Positions 25,263 through 33,435 of a stretch of 64,000 nucleotides of DNA are shown piece by piece. The translations under genes and the position numbers were made by a program. The notes under the pieces are model-generated. The model had not been told where the DNA came from, did not search any database, and saw only the letters and a program-made list of their open reading frames with translations. Position 1 is the stretch's first letter, and each line of letters starts with the position of its first letter. The stretch is from Candidatus Thorarchaeota archaeon (GTDB lineage: Archaea; Asgardarchaeota; Thorarchaeia; Thorarchaeales; Thorarchaeaceae): positions 344,971-408,970 of the forward strand of contig SHMX01000003.1 of the NCBI GenBank assembly GCA_008080745.1, given 5' to 3'.

Positions 25263-26402
25263 GTGTATGTACCAGAAGAACGAGTGTTGAGGTTAGTTGA
25301 AATCCAAGAGAGTGTTCTTCCTGAAGAAGAATGGATTATAGGAGTTTCCGATTTGGGCTATTTCAAAGGAGTAGGCTTCTCCATGCCGCTTGCTTTTGGT
25401 GAAGATCCATTTGATGAAGAAGATTTGCTTATGGTGGAGGGTGATGATAAGCATTTTCAGCTCATTAACAAAGGGGACAAAATTCTCCATCCAGTCGAAA
25501 GAACAGAAATAGACGATGATCCACTACTGGAATATGCAACCAACATGGAACTTGAGGTAATAAGCTCATCAGATTCGATAGAACGGGATGGGGTGCATCC
25601 AGATATACTCGACGAATATGATTTAGTTGTATCCATGGAACAAGATCTCTCGAAAGGGAATCTATACGCCTTTTTACCGGGTCTCTTCTATTGCTCATCA
25701 CATCATGCCTCAGTTGATGCGATACTGGTTGAAGTGACTCAGAGAGACATTTTCGGAATGACCCTTCCCAGTTTCAGGCCAGAGGATGTGCGATCATTCG
25801 ATGTCAGCAAAGGAATAGTTGTTGATGAAGAAGGAAAGACAAAGACAGTAGAAATGAGTACGGATACACTTGGTAAATTTACGATTGACATATCCTCAGA
25901 AATAGCTGAATCTGCCATGGAGATTGCAGGAGAAGTAACTAGTATGGGAGAAGTTACTGGAACTCAAGAGATTGAGGTTGCACTGGCCCTTGCAGATAGG
26001 ATACCTGTTCAAGATTTGAAGGAGGCTTACGTCTCAGGAGCAATACTTGCAGGTAAACTGATGACTCTCATGCACGATATCGAAACGAAAGGACTACGAC
26101 TCCGAAATCGAATTTATGTTAGGAACGAGAGATTTCCAAATGGCAAAATCATCAGTGTGAACTATGGAATTCTCCATAGTATAATCGAATTATGTTCAAG
26201 GCCGGGTATAGATTGTCCACAAGAAGTAGACCTCGGAATGGAACTTAGAAGACTCTCTTTCACAAGATTAGTTGGCGCAGGAAAGGAGGTCGATGTCGAG
26301 GAGGCAATTTTAGATCTATTCAGATTATTGCAGCAAGAGTTTGGATCTAATGCAACCAAAGATCAGATTCTAAGACTGTTGTTTTCGGGGGGTAATCAAT
26401 GA
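25263..26402 (+). CDS. Unknown protein, first gene of a two-gene operon
   Basis: 379 residues, soluble, acidic, GTG start. Two parts are visible: an N-terminal beta-rich region (1-200; e.g. EEWIIGVSDLGYFKGVGF, DDDPLLEYATNMELEV) and a helical C-terminal region (220-379; e.g. IPVQDLKEAYVSGAILAGK). No known catalytic motif is seen. The stop overlaps the next start by four bases (ATGA), so the two proteins are translationally coupled and probably act together. Confidence 0.7.
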   Translation: MYVPEERVLRLVEIQESVLPEEEWIIGVSDLGYFKGVGFSMPLAFGEDPFDEEDLLMVEGDDKHFQLINKGDKILHPVERTEIDDDPLLEYATNMELEVISSSDSIERDGVHPDILDEYDLVVSMEQDLSKGNLYAFLPGLFYCSSHHASVDAILVEVTQRDIFGMTLPSFRPEDVRSFDVSKGIVVDEEGKTKTVEMSTDTLGKFTIDISSEIAESAMEIAGEVTSMGEVTGTQEIEVALALADRIPVQDLKEAYVSGAILAGKLMTLMHDIETKGLRLRNRIYVRNERFPNGKIISVNYGILHSIIELCSRPGIDCPQEVDLGMELRRLSFTRLVGAGKEVDVEEAILDLFRLLQQEFGSNATKDQILRLLFSGGNQ

Positions 26403-27928
26403 AAACCATGCTCACTAATTTAGCAAGGACCATCGGGAGTAATTTACAATACTCGTTCATATACAGAGTCATCCAAGAGATATCACGAACTGATTCCTAT
26501 ACATTACGTCAGAAAGTCCAAAAAAAATTGGGCTCAGAGGAGGCCATGACACCAATTGCGGTGTTTGAAAGCATTAGAGAATACTATATCACAAGAGGAA
26601 TCAATGATGAATCAATTGCTGAACAACTACTAAAGATTCCTAAGTGGATAGGTTATAGACCAGTTTTTGGAAACTCAGGATATGCAGGAGATGAGGTCTT
26701 CATCGCAGCTAAGAATTCTGCTCTTGCAACATTATGGTTGGCAGCAATCCCAAATGTAACTGTCAGCCGAACTGCTCTTCCAGGAGAATACAGAGAACAA
26801 GACGTGGAAACTTTAGTTTCGAAGATTATACATTCCCCTACCACAAGAAGAGAAATATCACTCCTGCTCAATATTGAGTTTGAAAGAAGAGGTATGAACC
26901 CCTCGGATTTTGCAATAGAGGGAATACTTGATGGTTTTGAGGCTAATAGTGAAATAAGTAATAATCGAAGACCAATTCTATTTTCACTGTTCATAATGAT
27001 ATCCACCTGCTTAGAACTGGACCTGGATCAGATTCTAATTCTCGACGAGAAGAATTTAGCTCGTCAGACAGCATCCTTCATCTACGCAAAACAAACTATG
27101 GAATTCATTCGTTCCACCATACAAGGAAGTGACAAAAAGACCCCTTTTGATTGGCCAATTGTGGGTAGTCGAAAAATCTGTAATCACATATTCTCCTATC
27201 TGGATACACTACGAGATTTCGCAACGGATGCTCACGCCTGCAAAACCTTCGAAACGGTCTTTCAAGATCAATCAATGAAAATGACTGAAATTGACTTTAT
27301 CATGCTTCTATTGGATATGATATGCGATCATTATGAAGGGATTATGGAGAGTAAGAAGGGAAGAGGAAAACAAGAAGATTTACAGAACTTCATCAAATTC
27401 ATCAGAGGCGAACGGGGAAGAATTGCACAGGAAGTAATTGGTTCTGACGAGAGAGGAGTCATACTATACAATCAGCTCCAAGAACTTAAACGACGAGCGA
27501 AAGCAGGACATAAACCATACGTAAGCCCTGAAAAGAAATACCGCGACTCGCTCAATGCTTTAGAGCTTAGAGTCAAAATGAGACGTTCTGGAAAAACTGA
27601 TGGCAAAGAATTGGTAAAGGATGTTAGTCCCGTATTTGATGCGATAACAGAGATAATCAATAAAAACAAAGATATTCTACGAGAGGACACGGATCAATTT
27701 ACTGAAGCACTCTGTTTCGAGACCTGCTTTAGAATCCTTGAGTATCTTGACCTGGGTCATTTGATTATGGATCTACCCTGGGTCTGCAGATTCATTGCTG
27801 AAGAAGCAGTAAAGGGATACACCATGATGGGTATCTATGATGTTATGAGCGAAGAACACAGAACCGAGAGAATAGTTGCAGCATTCATGGGCGGAATTAC
27901 TTACTTGGTGTTACAATCTAACAAATAG
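26399..27928 (+). CDS. Unknown helical protein, second gene of a two-gene operon
   Basis: 509 residues, soluble, almost entirely alpha-helical by composition. The central part has SVTF-free helical stretches and a basic segment (QELKRRAKAGHKPYVSPEKKY, about residues 360-380). The N-terminus (IGSNLQYSFIYRVIQEISR) is not a signal peptide. No family is recognised. It overlaps the upstream gene by four bases and ends before a shared hairpin terminator. Its dependence on the upstream protein is inferred from coupling only. Confidence 0.7.
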   Translation: MKTMLTNLARTIGSNLQYSFIYRVIQEISRTDSYTLRQKVQKKLGSEEAMTPIAVFESIREYYITRGINDESIAEQLLKIPKWIGYRPVFGNSGYAGDEVFIAAKNSALATLWLAAIPNVTVSRTALPGEYREQDVETLVSKIIHSPTTRREISLLLNIEFERRGMNPSDFAIEGILDGFEANSEISNNRRPILFSLFIMISTCLELDLDQILILDEKNLARQTASFIYAKQTMEFIRSTIQGSDKKTPFDWPIVGSRKICNHIFSYLDTLRDFATDAHACKTFETVFQDQSMKMTEIDFIMLLLDMICDHYEGIMESKKGRGKQEDLQNFIKFIRGERGRIAQEVIGSDERGVILYNQLQELKRRAKAGHKPYVSPEKKYRDSLNALELRVKMRRSGKTDGKELVKDVSPVFDAITEIINKNKDILREDTDQFTEALCFETCFRILEYLDLGHLIMDLPWVCRFIAEEAVKGYTMMGIYDVMSEEHRTERIVAAFMGGITYLVLQSNK

Positions 27929-27935
27929 AATTAGA

Positions 27936-27971
27936 AAAGGAGAGTGAATGCACTGTTGCATACCCTCCTTT
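27936..27971. terminator. Bidirectional hairpin terminator
   Basis: An outer 7-bp stem (AAAGGAG/CTCCTTT) and an inner stem (ATGCA-CTGT-TGCAT) form one hairpin between the convergent stop codons of the 509-residue protein and porB. Confidence 0.55.
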
Positions 27972-27983
27972 CATAAGAAGATA

Positions 27984-28898
27984 TTATGTCAAGGTCTTAA
28001 GAAGAATATCCCAACGATGTTGAATATAATCCTCTATTTCCTTGATTTTTTCTTCGTCCTTTTCAGGCTTGAAAAGTCGAGAGAAGCGTCCCTGAAGTTT
28101 TAAGAAGTCCTCAATGGGTTTTCTCTTAGATGGGTCTTGGAATCTCTTGCTGTGGCGTCCAAGCTCGAACTTGTCACCAATCCGTTCCCACATAATCCAA
28201 TAACCGGTCTCAACTGCGAGTTTCCCGATTTCTACACCTTTTTCAACAGGGTAATTCCATGCCTGTGGACATGGAATGAATATATGGATGAACTTGGGAC
28301 CTTTGATCTCCTTTGCTCTCTTGAATTTATCAAAGAGGTCTCGAGGATAAGCAGCATTAGCTGTCGCCTGATAAGCAGGCTCATGCATAGCAACAATGAG
28401 ATCTAGCAATTTCTCGGGTTCTCTCTTACCAAACCAAGTGGTGGTTGTCTGTGCATAGAGAGGGGTCGCACCAGAACGCTGTGTTCCTGTATTGCTGTAT
28501 ACCTGATTATTGTAACAGACATAGAGCATATCTGTTCGACGTTCAAAGGCTCCACTCAATGCTTGAAGACCAATGTCAAATGTGCCACCATCACCGGCCC
28601 AGACCATTACAGTAGTATCATCTTTTCCTTTTGCTCTGAGAGCTGCTTTAACTCCAGAAGCAGTAGCACCTGATGCCATGAACGCAGTATTGAGAATGGG
28701 TATATTCATACCAACTTTTGGCCAGAGGGATTGGACAACACTAGTACAACAAGCGGGTACTACCTGAATCACATCACCCTCCAAAGCCTTGTGAGCGTGA
28801 CGCAGTGCCACCATATCTTGGCAGCCAGCACAGGCAGCATTTCCTTTCAATACGTATTCCTTTAGGGGTATTTCTTTCGTTGCAACCATCATAATCAC
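27984..28898 (-). CDS. porB: 2-oxoacid:ferredoxin oxidoreductase beta subunit (pyruvate type likely)
   Basis: 304 residues. It carries the thiamine diphosphate site (GDGGTFDIGLQALSGAFE then CYNNQVYSNTGTQRSG) and iron-sulfur cysteines at the N-terminus (CAGCQD) with a further CC (VPACCTSVVQ). The family oxidatively decarboxylates pyruvate or a related 2-oxoacid to acyl-CoA, reducing ferredoxin. SNTGTQRSGATP is the sequence typical of pyruvate enzymes, but substrate choice is not proven. It overlaps porA by four bases, as the last gene of D-A-B. Confidence 0.93.
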   Translation of the reverse strand: MIMMVATKEIPLKEYVLKGNAACAGCQDMVALRHAHKALEGDVIQVVPACCTSVVQSLWPKVGMNIPILNTAFMASGATASGVKAALRAKGKDDTTVMVWAGDGGTFDIGLQALSGAFERRTDMLYVCYNNQVYSNTGTQRSGATPLYAQTTTTWFGKREPEKLLDLIVAMHEPAYQATANAAYPRDLFDKFKRAKEIKGPKFIHIFIPCPQAWNYPVEKGVEIGKLAVETGYWIMWERIGDKFELGRHSKRFQDPSKRKPIEDFLKLQGRFSRLFKPEKDEEKIKEIEDYIQHRWDILLKTLT

Positions 28899-30070
28899 CT
28901 CAGGTCATGCCAGGTCTCTTCAGGACCTGCCTCACCACTTTCTTCATGTTTGATAAGATCAAGTAGAATCTCTTTGATATCTGGAACAGTAATATCGCGT
29001 CCTCCTAGTCCACCGATATAGCTCTTAATTAGTGGACGGATATCAGTTGCATAGAGCGATGCCCGAATATCATTGGCAACGGGTCCACCAAAGCCATATG
29101 ACACGGATCGATCAAAACTTGCAATTGCCTTCTTGCCTTTAGCAAGGTCTCTGATATGGTCTATTGGGAAAGGACGATACATCCGAATTCGAGCGCTGCC
29201 AACCTTGTAGCCATCTTTCCGGAGTTGATCGATTGCATCACGAGCCTCTGCACCAATTGTTCCCTGAGATGTCATGATGTAATCAGCATCATCACATTTG
29301 TAACATTCAATAGGGCCACCAAAGTATTTGCCGAATAATTTCTTGTATTCTGCTTCAATTTCAAGATAGACATCAAGAGCATTCTTGGTTCCTTCATGCA
29401 TACTATATCTAAACTCTTGATAATGTTCAGGAAATACAATATTGCCGTGAGCAACGGGGTTCTCTGGGTCCATCACCCAATGTGGTGGACTGTAAGGTTG
29501 AAGGAATTTATCCACTTCTTCTGGCTCAAGATAATCATATCTCGATACAGTATGGCTTAGGACGAAACCATCGGCATTCACCATTGTAGGCATGAGAACT
29601 CGTTCATCTTCAGCCAGCTTGAAAGCCTGAATTATAGTATGATAGAATTCGTCAACACTTGAAACATAAAATTGAATCCATCCGGTATCTCTCTTGGACA
29701 TGCTATCATCATGACTTACATGGATGTTCCAACTTGGAGATACTGAACGATTGATATTAGCAAGAACAATAGGTAATCGAGCTGCTGAAGCCCAATGTAA
29801 AGCTTCATCCATCAAAAGCAATCCGTTAGAAGAAGTAGCTGTGAAGGCTCTTGCTCCTGTTGAACTTGCTCCAATACATGCAAACATTGCTGAATGTTCT
29901 GACTCTACTCGGATGAATTCACCCTTGTAGATACCCTTCTCACTAAGAAGAGCAATCTGTTCAGGTACTGTGGTTGCAGGTGTGATTGGATAGGCAGCCA
30001 CTACTTCAACTCGAGCAGAAACAACCGCACGAGCAGCTGCATAGTTTGCACTCATTAGTTCAGTTTTCAT
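28895..30070 (-). CDS. porA: 2-oxoacid:ferredoxin oxidoreductase alpha subunit
   Basis: 391 residues with the alpha-subunit hallmarks: YPITPATTVPEQIA, ESEHSAMFACIGAS and TATSSNGLLLMDEALHWA, then the C-terminal domain ending near GGLGGRDITVPD. It binds the diphosphate and pyrimidine ends of thiamine diphosphate together with the beta subunit. It overlaps porD and porB by four bases each, so the three subunits are made from one message. Confidence 0.94.
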   Translation of the reverse strand: MKTELMSANYAAARAVVSARVEVVAAYPITPATTVPEQIALLSEKGIYKGEFIRVESEHSAMFACIGASSTGARAFTATSSNGLLLMDEALHWASAARLPIVLANINRSVSPSWNIHVSHDDSMSKRDTGWIQFYVSSVDEFYHTIIQAFKLAEDERVLMPTMVNADGFVLSHTVSRYDYLEPEEVDKFLQPYSPPHWVMDPENPVAHGNIVFPEHYQEFRYSMHEGTKNALDVYLEIEAEYKKLFGKYFGGPIECYKCDDADYIMTSQGTIGAEARDAIDQLRKDGYKVGSARIRMYRPFPIDHIRDLAKGKKAIASFDRSVSYGFGGPVANDIRASLYATDIRPLIKSYIGGLGGRDITVPDIKEILLDLIKHEESGEAGPEETWHDLR

Positions 30071-30432
30071 TCTTCGTCCTCCTCATCTCGGGTTCCTTTT
30101 CGCACCATGTCTATACACTTGCGCGGGCATACTTGGGCACATATACCGCAACCCTTGCAATAGTCATAATCGATATGGGGAGTTCCATCATCTTCCAGAG
30201 TAATAACAGCCTCAGGACAGTATAACCAACAGGTTCTGCATTTACTACATTCTTTGTAGTTTATGACAGGATCAAATGTACGCCAGCTTCCAGTCTTTCC
30301 AGTAGCACCAACACTAGGTTTGGAATAGGAAGTCTTGGGCATATTTGCTCTGCCCTCGGGCTCTGTGTTTACTTCATTGACCACAAGAACACATCCAGAG
30401 TGGGCTCTGCATGACCTCACTCGAAGGGACAT
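30067..30432 (-). CDS. porD: 2-oxoacid:ferredoxin oxidoreductase delta subunit (2 x [4Fe-4S])
   Basis: 121 residues as drawn. Two ferredoxin cluster motifs are present: CSKCRTCWLYCPE and CKGCGICAQVCPRKC. The segment TGSWRTFDPVINY just before is typical of delta subunits. The true start may be the ATG at 30342 (MPKTSYSKPSVGATG), because delta subunits are usually about 90 residues and a GAGG lies upstream of it; the first 30 residues (MSLRVRSCRAH...) are unusual. No gamma subunit gene lies upstream: the next gene is the broken histidine kinase. Confidence 0.88.
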   Translation of the reverse strand: MSLRVRSCRAHSGCVLVVNEVNTEPEGRANMPKTSYSKPSVGATGKTGSWRTFDPVINYKECSKCRTCWLYCPEAVITLEDDGTPHIDYDYCKGCGICAQVCPRKCIDMVRKGTRDEEDEE

Positions 30433-30459
30433 ATTAAGGATTATTATCTAGGATTTCTT

Positions 30460-31671
30460 TCAGGTTTCACTTGAAGCTGAGATATCAGCTGAGGGAATCC
30501 AGAATCGAAACAAACTACCCTGACTCGGAGAACCTGGTATTCGGTCTGAGACCTCAAGAAAACCATCATAGGTTTCAAGAATTTGACAACTCTGATGAAT
30601 TCCAATACCCACCCTTCTCTGGCTAGTATCAAAGAGGATGGATTTCATTTCGGGTGTTATTCCAGGCCCATTATCAGAGATGGAAACTTGATATCCATCA
30701 CGTACTGTTTCTAGTGTGACCCAAATGCGTTTGACCGGACGTGGGTTGTGCCGCACTGCATTCTGAAGAAGGTTCCAAATCATTTCGTCCAAGAGATCAT
30801 TTGCCTGTACCACTGCGGAATCGGTATGATATCTGATTTCTACCAATGCATCGCTATAACATTGGGAGAGAAGATTCACAGAGTCCTTAATCGCAGCAAT
30901 AAGGGATCGACATGTAAGAGGTTCCTCTTGAAGTTGTTCAGAGATCTCAATTCGAGATATCATTCGAGCGCTCCTCCAGACTGAATGTTCGATTACCTTG
31001 AGAAGATGTTCGATTTCTTCAGCAGCTGGCTATGCTCTAAGAAGTGATGTGCTGTGTAGAATTGTCTGCAGATGATTACGAATATCATGACTTAGGACAC
31101 TGAAGTAAAGTTTTGCCCGCTCTAGAGCGATACTCTCACTGTCTTGAGATTGCCTTCGTAGTATGCTCTGAGTTTTTGTGGCATTTTTGAGATGGTAGAC
31201 ATAGCTCAAATATTGACTAATTGTCTTTGCAATACGAAGGTCCAATTCGTGAAATTCGCTACTATTCCTGCCTATGTCAAATATAGCTAAAAGGTGCCCA
31301 TGATAGATGATGGGAACTACCAGACAAAAGGAATCAACAAATCTATCTTCATTTTCAGTAATTTGATATTGTACCAGGGAACGCTGACTCATTGCCTGCA
31401 ACCAATATTGATTGAGACTATGAGGAGAGAGAGAATATATTGGTTCATTACGTCTAATGTTTTGCCACCGTGAACCACTTGCGGATATGATGGTTAGTGC
31501 ATCGTCTGAGCTAACCACTGCAAAAGCAGCACTATCTGCGTGGAATATATCTATTACAATCCCGAGAAGTTCATCATTCGTTTTATTATCAGAGTTTTGG
31601 GAGAAGAACTGAATGATTTTCTGAATTGCCTCTAATACAGGATTGACAGAATCGGGCATCTCAAATTTCAC
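30460..31671 (-). pseudogene. GAF-HisKA-HATPase sensor histidine kinase interrupted by an in-frame TAG
   Basis: Read through, this is a single frame of about 403 codons. Residues 1-213 hold a GAF-type sensor domain (about 40-170) and the phospho-acceptor helix (SVLSHDIRNHLQT). TAG at 31030-31032 then interrupts the frame; 22 more codons (beginning PAAEEIEHLLKVIEH) lead in the same frame to an ATG at 30963. The remainder is the kinase domain: N box LLQNAVRHNP, G1 ISDNGPGI, G2 RRVGIGIH. The stop falls between the two helices of the dimerisation domain, so the halves are unlikely to work as designed separate genes. No response regulator lies nearby. Cytosolic; no membrane helices. Confidence 0.8.
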
Positions 31672-31865
31672 TCTTTATCCCTCCGATAATTTGATTGAAT
31701 CTACATTCAACTGAGATTCATCTTCTCCTTTGTCTCAAGCTAATATTGAATAAGTAAAGGGTTAAGCATAAGGTTTTCTCATATTTTTATCCGCGAATCT
31801 CTTTTCAGAGGATATTAACTAAATCTTAAGTCGGATAGATGAGCTCTTATCATGAGGAACTCAAC

Positions 31866-32672
31866 ATGACAGAATTTCGTGTCACTCTTTTGCAGATACC
31901 CTGTATCGAGGGGAATAGAGAGAAAAATTATGATCGGGTCTGGAAGCTTTTAGAAAGTCATCCCTATAACGATCCATTGGAATTCATAGTTCTCCCGGAA
32001 TTGTTTGCAATTGGATTCAGGCATGAGGATTATGGAAAACTTGGACCAGGAATTCCTGGACCGACTGAGAACTTTTTACATAAACTGGCTGAAGAACATG
32101 GGGTATATACCATTGCTACAGGAATCGAGTCAGCAGGTTCCAAATGGTATAACACAATGCTCGTGGCAGGACCAAATGGAAAGACCATTGGAAAATATCA
32201 AAAAATCCATCCATTTCAGGAAGAGAAAGCTGTGTTCAAGGGAGGAGAAAGACTCGTAATTTTTGACATCGAAGGACTGAAAGTCGGAGCACAAATCTGT
32301 TATGATGTCCGATTTCCTGAAATAAGCAGAAAGTTAGCATTAGAGGGAGCTGAGCTCTTCATAATACCTGCTGCATTTCCGGACCCGAGAGGGGAGCATT
32401 GGGATACGTTGATTAGAGCGAGAGCAATCGAGAATCAGGTATTTGTTGCGGCGACCAATAGAATGGGGCTGTCCTTTGATGGCAAGACCTATTTTGGACA
32501 TACACAATTCGTAGATCCATGGGGTGTGCGGCGTACTAGAATAAACTCGGAAGAGAGAGTTGTTTCAGATGTTGGCAATACCGACGCCATAGAAGGAGTA
32601 CGAAATCAAATAACAGTGTATCAAGATAGAGTCTCTGAGGCATATGACAGATTCGAAATCATCAAGGCATAG
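31866..32672 (+). CDS. Carbon-nitrogen hydrolase (nitrilase superfamily, omega-amidase/Nit2-like)
   Basis: About 268 residues, single-domain. The catalytic Glu-Lys-Cys triad is visible: VLPELF (Glu), YQKIHPF (Lys) and QICYDVRFPE (Cys). The C-terminus carries the usual ENQVFVAATNRMG and GHTQFVDPWG. It hydrolyses a small amide or nitrile; the sequence around the Cys resembles omega-amidases that deaminate alpha-ketoglutaramate, but the substrate is not proven. The ATG at 31866 is preferred to one nine codons upstream because GAGG lies 8 nt before it. Confidence 0.92.
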   Translation: MTEFRVTLLQIPCIEGNREKNYDRVWKLLESHPYNDPLEFIVLPELFAIGFRHEDYGKLGPGIPGPTENFLHKLAEEHGVYTIATGIESAGSKWYNTMLVAGPNGKTIGKYQKIHPFQEEKAVFKGGERLVIFDIEGLKVGAQICYDVRFPEISRKLALEGAELFIIPAAFPDPRGEHWDTLIRARAIENQVFVAATNRMGLSFDGKTYFGHTQFVDPWGVRRTRINSEERVVSDVGNTDAIEGVRNQITVYQDRVSEAYDRFEIIKA

Positions 32673-32726
32673 AATTGCACAACTATTAAGTGATAGTCAT
32701 ACTTACCGAGTATAGGAGACATCTCA

Positions 32727-33242
32727 ATGAGCACATTGACCCCGGATGAAATTAAAGATAAAGTACGTGAGTGGTTCTCTGCTGAGGGCTCAAAAGTTGA
32801 GAGTATTACCAACCCACGAGCTGAATTCGTGTTCAAGGTCAAATTCATGAGATTCTTCTTCACTGTGGTAAGACCCAATGAGCGTGACTTCATTCAGATT
32901 GAATCACAAGTCATGATCTCACCACAACATCTCAAAGTGCTTACGGGTGAGAAGATGAAGCAATTTCAGATGGAAGCTATGAAGTTTGCCTTCTCTCAGG
33001 GAATTAATCTGGGTTTCATCCAACCCCGTCCAGGACAACAGGGACAAAAACCACCCGGCCCTGGTTTTGTAGTTTCGGATAGGATTTATGATGATGCCGT
33101 CAGTAATGATAGAATCTGGCAGACCATGCGCAGACTACATTCCGCGGTAGATATGGTTATTGCGTTGCTCAACGACGCCACTGGTCAGACACCAGGAAAG
33201 GCACCAGAACCTCCGGATCAAGGTCCGTCATACTATACCTGA
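32727..33242 (+). CDS. DUF2299-like small protein
   Basis: 171 residues. The N-terminal alpha/beta part (TPDEIKDKVREWFSAEG, then FMRFFFTVVRPNERDFI, then VMISPQHLKVL) follows the pattern of the archaeal DUF2299 family, a probable dimeric alpha/beta domain of unknown role. The tail is Gly/Pro/Gln-rich (RPGQQGQKPPGPG, then GKAPEPPDQGPSYYT) and probably disordered. The ATG has GGAG 9 nt upstream. It is transcribed in line with the amidase gene 54 nt before it. Confidence 0.65.
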   Translation: MSTLTPDEIKDKVREWFSAEGSKVESITNPRAEFVFKVKFMRFFFTVVRPNERDFIQIESQVMISPQHLKVLTGEKMKQFQMEAMKFAFSQGINLGFIQPRPGQQGQKPPGPGFVVSDRIYDDAVSNDRIWQTMRRLHSAVDMVIALLNDATGQTPGKAPEPPDQGPSYYT

Positions 33243-33435
33243 AACCCAAGTCGATTTTCCGAATAGGGGAATCAAAAAATCACTTATATCATTATATGCA
33301 AATATAGTCATATCCAACCAGTCAAAAGTGAGATTGCTGGTGAATCAAAAATAAAACATAGAAGATAAATTGACCTTCTGTGCCAAGTATTATCTGTTGA
33401 GAACAGATTCCGGGACCATTTGAATCGGTGATTAA

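Noticed and set aside
31030-31032. Pyrrolysine as an explanation for the TAG in the histidine kinase
   Set aside because: TAG is used as an ordinary stop by many genes of the window and no pyl gene is present; retained only as a remote alternative.
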